Source: Alectryocaccobium sp964389285 (GTDB taxonomy: Bacteria; Bacillota; Clostridia; Lachnospirales; Lachnospiraceae). From it: a DNA stretch of 64,000 nt. The notes below the pieces were generated by a model that was not told the DNA's origin, did not search any database, and saw nothing but the letters and a program-made list of their open reading frames with translations. The position numbers and the translations under genes are program-made. Location of the stretch: contig CAYMCZ010000001.1 of NCBI GenBank assembly GCA_964389285.1, positions 124,001 through 188,000 of the forward strand, read 5' to 3'. This document shows, piece by piece, positions 1 to 8,200 of this stretch. Positions within the stretch are counted from its first letter, which is position 1. Each line of letters starts with the position of its first letter.

Positions 1-317
1 AAAGCGAGCAATTCATCTTCGGTAAACTGTTCCGAAAGCGCCGCGTAATCCGATATCGTCACCCTCATACGCACATATGCATCCGTGGTGCCGGTATTGG
101 CGACTTTCGGATCTTTCGGATATTCCGAGCCCGGTACAATCTTATGTTCTTCATCCGGATCCCATGACGGCTCATTTAATGCAATCTTTACCGAACCTAC
201 CGTGAAAACATTTCGGGCGGTGTCACGGGATGTGAAGTAGGCAAGAGTCGAGCCTGCCGTGACCGCAGCCGCCACCGCTATCAGAGCAGCCGTTAATATT
301 TTTCTTTTTTTGTTCAT
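1..317 (-). CDS. TasA/CalY-like protein with SipW-type signal peptide (C-terminus outside window)
   Basis: This is the last visible gene of the surface-fibre operon, and it runs off the left edge with about 105 codons present. The N-terminus is MNKKRKILTAALIAV followed by a hydrophobic stretch and then STLAYFTSRD. This resembles the (G/S)T-x-AYFT-type motif of signal peptides cut by SipW-class signal peptidases. The mature part carries VPGSEYPKDPKV and NTGTTDAYVRMRV, typical of TasA/camelysin (CalY) fibre subunits, where a conserved PG...KDP...NTG...AY(V/L) strand pattern recurs. The upstream neighbour is a second TasA-like gene, and before that an ER-type signal peptidase, so the protease and its substrates sit together. 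Likely role (inference): secreted subunit or accessory of an extracellular fibre. The start at 317 was chosen because the signal peptide begins there and an AAAGAAAG-like ribosome site lies upstream. Confidence 0.8.
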   Translation of the reverse strand, partial: MNKKRKILTAALIAVAAAVTAGSTLAYFTSRDTARNVFTVGSVKIALNEPSWDPDEEHKIVPGSEYPKDPKVANTGTTDAYVRMRVTISDYAALSEQFTEDELLA

Positions 318-358
318 GGCAAGTCTTTCTTTAAGTTAGCTTATTACCTAAATTCCGC

Positions 359-988
359 TTATGCGCCAAATGTTGCGCTCCATGCTGCCGCCGCGTCGTC
401 AAAACCTGCGGACTGAGCCAGATAAGCATAAAATACAAGCTGCTCTGACGCGTTGTCAGCCGGAGCTGCATATTCGCCGTCTACGACAACCGTATTATCC
501 TCGATAATAAAGAATACCTGATCGGCAGCTGCGGGCGATACCTCGCTGTTATACGCATAAATCTGTCCGCCGTTGTTGCCGACAGCATCCGTAATCTCGA
601 TCCAGTCACTCGTAATATCATAAGTAAGAGTTGCGGGCGTGCTGTCAACAACCTCGATAAAGAGGTATGCGTTCTGCTCTAATTTTCCGCCCGTGATGGT
701 TACTCTGGGGTCTTTGGGAAGATCAACGCCGGGAACTACCGTATAATTGTTTCCGACAACCTGATCATCTTCGTCAAGTACATAATGACCGACACCGTCT
801 TCTTCGCTTTCATTTGCTTTAGACTCGGTCAACTTAAAATCAGTGTTTTCGATAAGTCCTGCCGCGGTAAACGTATTTGTAACAGCAGACGTCTGTGCCG
901 TAAGATACGCCAGAGTTCCGGCTATCGCCACTACGCAAACCAGAGCCATCGCAACCACTATCAATAATGGTTTTTTCACTTTCTTCAT
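359..988 (-). CDS. TasA/CalY-like fibre protein with SipW-type signal peptide
   Basis: This is a secreted protein of about 209 residues. MKKVKKPLLIVVAMAL opens a signal peptide that continues to GTLAYLTAQTS, the motif expected for SipW-type cleavage. The mature region contains VPGVDLPKDPRVTITGG and NAYLFIEVVDS, matching the TasA/camelysin pattern of the next gene downstream. There is no LPXTG motif or C-terminal membrane anchor, so it is not a sortase substrate. An upstream in-frame ATG at 1006 overlaps the sipW stop codon as ATGA. The ATG at 988 is preferred because AGAGGAACAGG sits upstream at good spacing and the signal peptide starts cleanly there. Inference: SipW exports and matures this protein, which may polymerise or decorate the pilus matrix. 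It could instead be an accessory factor rather than a major fibre subunit. Confidence 0.85.
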   Translation of the reverse strand: MKKVKKPLLIVVAMALVCVVAIAGTLAYLTAQTSAVTNTFTAAGLIENTDFKLTESKANESEEDGVGHYVLDEDDQVVGNNYTVVPGVDLPKDPRVTITGGKLEQNAYLFIEVVDSTPATLTYDITSDWIEITDAVGNNGGQIYAYNSEVSPAAADQVFFIIEDNTVVVDGEYAAPADNASEQLVFYAYLAQSAGFDDAAAAWSATFGA

Positions 989-1002
989 AAAACCTGTTCC
1001 TC

Positions 1003-1572
1003 TCATTTTTCTTTTTTTGATGAATTGTTTCCGGCAAACAGACCGGGCAGCAATGCCAAAAGCAGGATTCCGCCTGCCACGGCTATTGCTATATACCGAC
1101 CCGGAGGCCGTTGAATATAAATACTTACATATCCGAGATATGGAATCCTGAAAACAGGTTTTCCTATAATCATTTCGGGGGTAACTGTCCCGATATCATT
1201 GCTCGGATTTGCGTCGCCTTTTGTGACAAATTGCAGGTCATCCGATAATGCGGACACCCCGGAAGCGTCCTGTACAGTCTCGTAACCGACGTGTTCCGGG
1301 GCGTTATTGTCTTTTTTGATTTCGGCAATCCTGTGAGTCACTACAGTCTCTTCGCCTGCGCGAAATGTAATGACGTCACCGATTTGAAGCTCTTCGGGAT
1401 CTGTACTCTTTACATATATGAGTGAACCGACCGGATATTCCGGCTCCATGGAACCCGAGAGCACCGAATAAATCTGTATGCCGAAAAGTCTCGGACCTAT
1501 CATCAGTGCTGCAATTAATATTACGATAACAACCAGTATCCGGCTGATTGCCTTTCCTATTTTAACTGCCAT
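1003..1572 (-). CDS. sipW: SipW-like (ER-type) signal peptidase I
   Basis: This is a membrane protease of 189 residues that removes signal peptides at the outer face of the membrane. Hydrophobic segments near residues 11-30 and 160-178 give two predicted membrane spans, the second followed by a short lysine-rich tail. The catalytic Ser is in SVLSGSMEPEYPVGS (Ser41). The second catalytic position is a His in VVTHRIAEI (about His80) rather than the Lys of bacterial SPase I, and KGDAN supplies the conserved Asp region. This Ser-His layout is that of archaeal/ER signal peptidases and Bacillus SipW. It directly precedes two genes whose signal peptides carry SipW-type motifs, so they are its likely substrates. 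It overlaps the possible upstream start of the next gene as ATGA, which suggests translational coupling. Confidence 0.9.
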   Translation of the reverse strand: MAVKIGKAISRILVVIVILIAALMIGPRLFGIQIYSVLSGSMEPEYPVGSLIYVKSTDPEELQIGDVITFRAGEETVVTHRIAEIKKDNNAPEHVGYETVQDASGVSALSDDLQFVTKGDANPSNDIGTVTPEMIIGKPVFRIPYLGYVSIYIQRPPGRYIAIAVAGGILLLALLPGLFAGNNSSKKEK

Positions 1573-1584
1573 CCGAAAATACCG

Positions 1585-2520
1585 TTAATTTTTCCGCCGT
1601 CTCACCAGCATCACGATAATAATCAATGCCACTACCGCTCCCGCCGCGATAAGTATTCCCGTCCACAGGGGCATATCCGTCCGGTTGCCCGTAGAGGGTT
1701 TCCCACCCTTGCCTGGCGAAGGCGTGGGAGTTACCGTCTTTGTCGGTACGGGCGTCTCTTTCGGAAGATATACGACATGTACTATCGTGTCCTCCGGGTT
1801 TTCAAGATCTATTTCCCATTTACCGACAATACCCTGATCCGGTGTCCAGCCCTCTTTTTCGGGTGACTTAACCGAGTCCGTATCGCCCTCGTCTATGGAC
1901 CATGGACCGTAGGTTTTTTTGCCATACGGATCCGTAGTCACGGTACGTTTTAACTTCACCGTCTGAATATAAGGTTTGGCTACCTCATTTCCGTCCGGTG
2001 TGCGCTCGGTATAGGTGATCGTACGGGTGATGGTTTTGTATTCTGTTGTTTCCGTGTCCGGCTTTTTTTCATTTACAAATTTACAGGTGTCCGGCTTTTC
2101 GAGCTCGTCGCCGATAGAAAGAACGGCAACCGCGTATTTGCTGTAGTCATCGATAAAGATTTCGACCAAAAGAGTATAGACCGTTTCGTCATATATCAGA
2201 CCGGCGTCATCCCCCGGCACCTGATAGATGTCAAACGTAAATTTATCCGCCGGAGCCGCTCCGGTAAAGTCAAAATGTATCGTGCCCTTATCCGTGACCA
2301 GCATCTGCGTTTCGGCAGGCAGATAAGCTGTTCCTTCTATTTTTATAAGTCCCGGTCCGTTTACTACTTCCACCGGAATATCTACGCTCAGACCCTGTGA
2401 AGCCGCGCCCGTATCCTGCGCGCCTTCGGCGAAAACCGGTAATGCCAGCATCACCAGCATCATAAAAGCCAGGACGCCTGTAAGCATCCGTCTGAAACGG
2501 AATATTGATTTTTTATTCAA
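1585..2520 (-). CDS. FctA-like (Spy0128-type) minor pilin, membrane-anchored
   Basis: This is a predicted pilus subunit of about 311 residues. A signal peptide (FMMLVMLALPVFAEGA) leads into one Spy0128/FctA-like isopeptide domain, roughly residues 45-155. Visible signs are a KFTFDIYQV strand, the YDETVYTLLVEIFIDD strand and a CKFVNEK closing strand. A second domain, about residues 155-260, begins YKTITRTITYTERTPDG and contains YGPWSIDEGDTD, resembling mucin-binding (Mub B2-like) domains. A Pro/Thr linker precedes the C-terminal hydrophobic segment and RRRKN. No clear LPXTG is present, and MPLWTG just before the membrane segment is the best candidate sorting motif. The start is uncertain: TTG at 2520 has AGGTGG eight bases upstream, whereas GTG at 2532 overlaps that ribosome site. 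It probably forms the base or tip of the pilus built by the neighbouring sortase. Confidence 0.78.
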   Translation of the reverse strand: MNKKSIFRFRRMLTGVLAFMMLVMLALPVFAEGAQDTGAASQGLSVDIPVEVVNGPGLIKIEGTAYLPAETQMLVTDKGTIHFDFTGAAPADKFTFDIYQVPGDDAGLIYDETVYTLLVEIFIDDYSKYAVAVLSIGDELEKPDTCKFVNEKKPDTETTEYKTITRTITYTERTPDGNEVAKPYIQTVKLKRTVTTDPYGKKTYGPWSIDEGDTDSVKSPEKEGWTPDQGIVGKWEIDLENPEDTIVHVVYLPKETPVPTKTVTPTPSPGKGGKPSTGNRTDMPLWTGILIAAGAVVALIIIVMLVRRRKN

Positions 2521-2540
2521 GGCGTCCGCCACCTTTCAAA

Positions 2541-3290
2541 TTATTGCTCTACTGTTCTTACAAACAGTATCATTCTGCGTGTACTTGTAGGAGACCGGCA
2601 CGTAGACAGGGCTATAAGCTTTCCGTCCAGAGGTACGGCTCCGTTATAATTGTTCGCGTTTGATTTAATAAACTGTTCAAGTTCGGCTTCACTGCTGTCC
2701 GCATCAAAAACAAGATCATTGCTTGCATCCGTGTACATAAACGCTTCGACACTCACGGGTAATTCTCCCCGCTTTGTTGTCAGTGTTCCGGTCAGATGGC
2801 TTTCGAAATATGATTTGTCTTCAAAATCATCCAGCGCGCCGAACATGAACCCGCCAGACATATGATGTCCGTACAATATCGAATACGGATCGGAAAAATC
2901 CGATGCGTCACGCGAATCCAGATAGATCGATCCGGACAGGGAATGATTCCCGTACGGGTCTTTATTCAGATACTCGTAGTTGTCCTTTCCCTGCATAACC
3001 GGATAATCTATCGTGGTATCGTCTATCGTGATCCATCCGATGGCATCCTCGGACAGCTCCTGCAGTACGGCCGTTGTGCCGTCAGTAGGTTTGTACGGCA
3101 TGGTCGTGCCTGCTCTGGCGTTATAATAAACGTATATCGTATCCACGATAAACCAGAGAGCTATCAGAAGAATGATGATAAATACCACATCTACTGCTAT
3201 TCTGACTGCCCTGTCTGCCGCCTTTACGAAGGCAAGACCTGCTTTATGTCCTTTTGTTTCAGGATGCGCCTGTTCTTTGGATCCCTGCAT
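2541..3290 (-). CDS. class B sortase (pilus-type)
   Basis: This is a membrane-bound transpeptidase of 249 residues that would join pilins and/or anchor them to peptidoglycan. The N-terminal membrane segment is AVDVVFIIILLIALWFIV (about residues 32-50). The sortase fold follows: GWITIDDTTIDYPVMQG is the class B opening, the catalytic His lies in ILYGHHMSGG, the catalytic Cys in LIALSTCRS and the Arg in TRRMILFVR. Class B sortases usually recognise NPQTN, but in the streptococcal FCT pilus locus a class B-like enzyme (Spy0129/SrtC1) polymerises FctA-type pilins. The gene lies 12 bp after the backbone pilin and before a second FctA-like pilin, so a pilus role is much more likely than haem-protein anchoring. 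The ribosome site is weak; a GAGGAT about 18 bases upstream overlaps the pilin stop. Confidence 0.9.
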   Translation of the reverse strand: MQGSKEQAHPETKGHKAGLAFVKAADRAVRIAVDVVFIIILLIALWFIVDTIYVYYNARAGTTMPYKPTDGTTAVLQELSEDAIGWITIDDTTIDYPVMQGKDNYEYLNKDPYGNHSLSGSIYLDSRDASDFSDPYSILYGHHMSGGFMFGALDDFEDKSYFESHLTGTLTTKRGELPVSVEAFMYTDASNDLVFDADSSEAELEQFIKSNANNYNGAVPLDGKLIALSTCRSPTSTRRMILFVRTVEQ

Positions 3291-3302
3291 TTTAAAGTAT
3301 TA

Positions 3303-4499
3303 TTAATCCTCGTATGTGTAGCGTGATCTTCTGCGAACTACCATGTAAACAACCACAAGACCGATAAGAACCGCTGCCGCACCGAATCCGATAGCTACGC
3401 CTGTCGGGATAACGCCGTTGCGGGTATTGGTTATAACTGCATCGTCTTTGTCTTCAGCTGTTCCATCATCTACAAAACTGTATGTCGGGTTTGCATAAGT
3501 AGTAGTATATCCGAGCGTATTGGCTTCTTTCTCTGTTACCGTATACTTAACTCCTTCAGGAACGTTGATAAATTTCAGCTTATCATTATGTCCGATTGTA
3601 ACTTCTGCGTCAGATGTATAACTTGCGTATGTCGGGTTCTGAACCGGTGTGCCGTTTTCTTCGATTTTTGCGTATTTAACGCCGGTAATCGCATCTGTTT
3701 TAGTAGAATCAATCCATTCTAACTTAACTTTAGCAGTCCATGTGGATTCTTTATCGCCCTGGTTTCCTGCAACCACTTTCTTAACCGTTAAAGTATTCAG
3801 AGCAACTTCATTTTTATAAATATTGTTCTTTTCCGTGTCCGGTACACCGACAGAGCCGTCAGGATCTCCGTTTGCGTATCCGTCTGTAGCTGCGCCACTC
3901 GGATCCGGATCCTGTTCCGGAGCACCTGTTATTTGGCCCAGATAAGAAACATATCCTACTACCTGCAATGCTCCATTTACATCCTGAACATAAACATCTA
4001 TCGTTCTTTTACGGGCTGTATCACCATCTACGTCATAAGTAACACCCGTTACTCCCTCAGCGTTGGTATTGTTTTCCGTAAGTATATAACGATATACACC
4101 GGGTTTGTCAAAACCTGATGTCGGGAAAGTAATCACAATGTCTTTTGCATTTGAACGTTTCTTGTTTGTATCTGTCAAGATTTCATCCGTAGCAGAGCCT
4201 ACAATCGTAGCATCGCCTGCAGCAAAACTAACACTCGCTACACTTGCTCCTGCAACACCTGCATAAACCGGAAGTGTACCTTCTTCATTTGTTCCCGAAG
4301 GTGTTTCAGCTGAACCGGGCTCAATAGTATAAGTAAACGTTATAGCCGGGCTGTCAGTATCCTTGGGTACTATCAGATACTTTTTAAGTTTCGTACTGCC
4401 GCCACCGATCTGCGTATAATCAAACGGAGTCGCAAGAGTCGGCACTGCGAGCGCGATTACTAAAAGCGCCGATGTTAATAAAGCTAATAATTTTTTCAT
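3303..4499 (-). CDS. FctA/Spy0128-like backbone pilin
   Basis: This is the predicted major pilin, 398 residues. The signal peptide is MKKLLALLTSALLVIALAVP. Domain 1 (about 33-200) shows the Spy0128/FctA pattern: AITFTYTIEPGSA, DIVITFPTSGFDKPGVYRY and KRTIDVYVQDVNG. Domain 2 (about 235-360) starts LNTLTVKKVVAGNQGDK and ends VTEKEANTLGYTT, a DUF7601/Cna-B-like isopeptide domain. The C-terminus is a sorting signal, TRNGVIPTG, then a hydrophobic helix and RRRSRYTYED. In streptococcal FCT pili the backbone carries EVPTG and is polymerised by a class B-like sortase with help from SipA, and both partners flank this gene. The ribosome site AAAGGA lies seven bases before the ATG. The 102-bp AT-rich leader suggests separate control of dosage. 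Which Lys and Asn form isopeptide bonds cannot be told from sequence alone. Confidence 0.9.
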   Translation of the reverse strand: MKKLLALLTSALLVIALAVPTLATPFDYTQIGGGSTKLKKYLIVPKDTDSPAITFTYTIEPGSAETPSGTNEEGTLPVYAGVAGASVASVSFAAGDATIVGSATDEILTDTNKKRSNAKDIVITFPTSGFDKPGVYRYILTENNTNAEGVTGVTYDVDGDTARKRTIDVYVQDVNGALQVVGYVSYLGQITGAPEQDPDPSGAATDGYANGDPDGSVGVPDTEKNNIYKNEVALNTLTVKKVVAGNQGDKESTWTAKVKLEWIDSTKTDAITGVKYAKIEENGTPVQNPTYASYTSDAEVTIGHNDKLKFINVPEGVKYTVTEKEANTLGYTTTYANPTYSFVDDGTAEDKDDAVITNTRNGVIPTGVAIGFGAAAVLIGLVVVYMVVRRRSRYTYED

Positions 4500-4601
4500 A
4501 CTCTTATCCTTTCTTTTATATAAGATTTTTTATTAAGTAACATTTTTATATATATAAAGTGGTAAACCACATTATCTTTTTTATTGTCCGCAGGGTTCCG
4601 G
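4500..4601. promoter_or_regulatory. AT-rich leader between sipA-like gene and backbone pilin, with small hairpin
   Basis: This 102-bp gap interrupts an otherwise tightly packed operon. On the minus strand GTGGTTTACCAC can form a five-base-pair hairpin followed by TTTATATATATAAAA. This could be a weak attenuator or processing site, or part of a promoter raising backbone-pilin expression. No convincing -35/-10 pair is visible. Confidence 0.25.
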
Positions 4602-5231
4602 TCAGAATCCTCTGCGTCTGAGCATCAGAACCACCTTGCCCAAGGGCTCGGTTACGGGGCCTGTATCACGTGAGTCAAATCCCTGTTCTCTGGCATCCGC
4701 AAGGACGAAGTATTCGTCCGACTGTATCGTATATGGAAATGTCCAACTGTCAGATGCCCTCAAAGTCGTATCATAAAAGATGGTCTCGTAAGGTCTTATG
4801 CCGTTTACGGTATAGGTGCCGTCTTCGTCGATAATGATCTCATCCCCCGGCTCGCCGACTATCCTGCCAAAGCAGGTTGTATCGTCGTATTTGTAAGCGA
4901 TTATATCTCCGCTTTTGTATTGGCCGAGCTTAAAGGTTATCTCCAGATCGCCATCCCGCAGGGCGGGATACATGTCGCTCGTGTGAACTATAAAGACTCC
5001 TCCGACAAAGGTAAGCAGAAACCAGATCAGAGCTGCTATGATACCGATCTTAAAAACGAGATTGATGACCCTTTGTTTTAAGGTCAGCTTTTTTCGTTTT
5101 CTGACCGGCTTTTTTCCGTCCGGGGCCCGGCTCCTTCTCCTTCCCTTCTTTTTTTGCGCTCTGTTTTCATTTTCAACGGCGCCATCGCTTTTAATGGTTT
5201 CGGCAGCGACGTTTTTCTCCTGCGTACCCAT
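4602..5231 (-). CDS. SipA-like signal peptidase homologue, catalytically inactive (pilus assembly factor)
   Basis: This 209-residue protein has a long basic cytoplasmic N-terminus (KKKGRRRSRAPDGKKPVRKRKK), one membrane span (about 60-82) and an SPase I-like outer domain. The normal SxMxP catalytic box reads HTSDMYPALRDGD, so the nucleophile Ser is Asp86. The normal KR-(V/I)-x-G-x-PGD box reads CFGRIVGEPGDEI, so the general-base Lys is Gly122. As I recall, streptococcal SipA (Spy0127), which is needed for FCT pilus polymerisation, has the same Asp/Gly replacement. The start codon shares its A with the adhesin stop (TAATG), so translation is probably coupled. Context: it sits between adhesin and backbone pilin. 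It is unlikely to cleave anything and more likely chaperones pilins or recruits the sortase. Confidence in the residue changes is high, and in the role moderate. Confidence 0.88.
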   Translation of the reverse strand: MGTQEKNVAAETIKSDGAVENENRAQKKKGRRRSRAPDGKKPVRKRKKLTLKQRVINLVFKIGIIAALIWFLLTFVGGVFIVHTSDMYPALRDGDLEITFKLGQYKSGDIIAYKYDDTTCFGRIVGEPGDEIIIDEDGTYTVNGIRPYETIFYDTTLRASDSWTFPYTIQSDEYFVLADAREQGFDSRDTGPVTEPLGKVVLMLRRRGF

Positions 5232-8200
5232 TACGCTTTCCTACGTCTTCTATATACAAACCATAGTACAGCAGCTCCCACCGCCGCTATGATTCCGCCG
5301 ATTACCGGCATGAAAATCTCGGTCGGGATAACGCCGCCGCGGGTGTTGACATAGGCAGCAGTTTTATCTTCTTTTAATTCGCTCTCCGTAAATACCCTTG
5401 TCGATTTACCGTTGACCTTTGTGCTGTAACCCTTGGCCTCGGCTTCTTCCACTTTGATATCCGCCCCGCACGGAATATCGGTTATTGTGATGGCTCCGCC
5501 GTGTCCGAGGGTAAAAGTATATATTCCGGTATCGGGTATTGTCACCTCTATTCTGTCAACCGTTACATTCTTTCCTTTAAGAGCATTGCTCGTTAACGTA
5601 AATCCGAAAACATCTTCCTTATCGCCCATGTTGCCACTGACGGTCTTAGTCACGGTAAGGTTGACATATTTCTGGTTCGTAAAAATAGCAGTCTCCTCTT
5701 CAGGTTTACTTGTCGGATTCGTGTGAGGAATCTCGCCGCTGACGTTTTCTTCTTTTATCAGCTTCCATTTGGCCATGGGCGATCCGCCGACGGGTATCTT
5801 GGCACCTGATGTTCCGTCCGATTTAACTTCCCAGACCTCGTAATTAACAGTCTTCGGAAGATTATCAATAACTTTGCTTCCATACAGACCGGATGTGGTT
5901 ATTGTAAACTCCCATGTGTCAACTTCACCCGCAACCTTTGTTGCACCTATCGAAGTCATATATGTGTCTGTTATATAGTCAGACAAACTGCCTGATCCAT
6001 ATGTGAACTTCACGCGGAAACGGAATGTCCCGTCCGGGCTGCCGGGCGCGATCTTCTTCTCTACGATTAGCTTAACAAGTTTTTCGTTTAAGAAGGTTGC
6101 GTCAGGAAGCGGGTTGGCATCGTTTTGAACAGTGCCTGTATCATTCTGCTTTTCTTTCAGCTTCCAGCCGGTCGGAACGGTCTCGGTAACCGTATATTTT
6201 GTCCCGAACGGTATATCTTTTATCAGTTTCTCGTTGGTCGTCGGTCCCGGAGCGGTAAGCTCAAATCTCCATTTATTTACATAAGTTTCTTCTGTGGACT
6301 TGCCGGCCTCTATACTGTAAGCATCATTTTCATACTTGGGTATGGGAACATTCAATACCGTTCCGGTGCTTTCGTCATTTTCATCCAGAAGCATAACCCT
6401 TGCGATACTGTTTTCGGTATCCGCTTCAAGTAATGTGCCCTTAACCGTCTCGCTCGTTGTGGTATTATTGATCTCCACTGCCCAGCCTGCAGATGGCAAC
6501 TCGCCGGTTTCAAGCGCACTTTCTTTGTCAAACTTAACCTTAACCGTATCGCTGTCCTCATTCGTAAACGGAACAGTTATTGAAGTTGTATCCGAGGTAA
6601 TCGAAGCGGACGTTGTAGTTAAGGCATCATCAGGCGTCGTAGCCGTTGCATATCCTGCGGGAGTAAGCCCCGAAGGCGTATAGTCCGCAGCGGTATCCAC
6701 GTTAAAGAAAAATTCAAATGTTCCCGGCTCGTCATCAACCGTATTCTTGATGACCTTCAGATCCTTAACACCGTCGTTATTGAAAGTGAGTCGGGATTTG
6801 TCAATTTGCTCTGTCCCCGTATCCTGAACAACCAAATCTGATGCGCTTGTTTGTGTATGAGTATAAGTATACTCTGAAGGCTCGCTTGTGCCTTTGGGAT
6901 TTCCGAAGTACAGATCCGTGCCGCCCTGTGTTTTCCAGTTCCAGAAAGCATTATAGTATTCGTTGGTTTCCGTAACTGTAACCTTGGAACCATACGGGAA
7001 TACAAGCACGACCTCTTCGCCGTGTTTGAGCGCAGGCGGCGTGATCTTTAACGTCGGATTAGTTCCGGTCCAATTATCGATCTCTGCTTGTTTTGCATCG
7101 ATCTCCGCTTGTTTTGCATCGATCTCATACTGCGACGCGCCGGCGGCCTCTAAAGCAGCCAGTTGTTGCTGCATTAACGCAAGTTGATTATACAGTAGGT
7201 CTAATTCTTCTTGTGACAGTGGATAGATCCTGAAATTCTGGTTGTTCGCCCCGTCCATCCAGCCGTAGGAGAATCCTGCAGCTAACGCAGCAGCCGGAAT
7301 ATCGCTTACTTCCGCAACGAAAGAAAATTCTTTGGTCTTGTCGCCGCGAATGACCTTTTTATTCAGGATCAGCTCGGTGAAGCGGTTCAGATAAGTATGC
7401 TCATACTCGCCCTTATAGGTGACATCCGATCTTTCTTTAGTGATCTTCGCTCCTACGCTTCTGCTGTTTCCTACAGTCGGAGTATCTCCTGTCTGTGTTT
7501 CAACAAGCTCCCAGCCGTTTGCTTCCAGCTTTTCCTCGACCGTATATACCGTGTTGAACGGCACGTTGTAAATGGTCACCTTGCTGCCCGCGTTTAGCTT
7601 AAACTCGTATTCGCCGTCGGCTTTCTTCGTAAAGGTTATGGGAGAAGCGGGTTCCACAACATAATTAGTTGGTTCAAATTCAACAGGATTGCCGTCTTCA
7701 TCTTTGAATGTGATCGTGTATGTGAAGGTGTCCGTCTTGTCGCTATCGTCCTTGTTGCTGTCCACCGATTTCTTTTCAACGGTGATCTCTGAAGTTTTTA
7801 CGCGGTTATTGAATTTTCCTGCGTCAATAAAGGTCAGATCCTTGGTTCCGGGATACTGGGGAGAATAAACATCTCCGTTAAGATCATAATACTGCCCGTC
7901 ACTTTTGTAGTACAATATCCCGGTGGTTTCCCCGGGAGCGATATCTTCAAAAATATCGAAGTCGCTCATATATGCCGCATCCGAATCAGCCGGAGCAAAA
8001 CCGTCGACTCCGGGAGTAAGGTTGACCCCGATAAGTGAAAAGTAACTCGATCCGACTTTGTAATAGGGAATACGGGCAGGAGCAGATGTTTCCTTTACAG
8101 GATAACCGCTTCCGTCCGAATGGGTGATATAAACAGGTTCCTCATCGGTCTTGTCCCTTGTTACTTTTGTATCGTTATCATAATCCGGAGTAACGTTACC

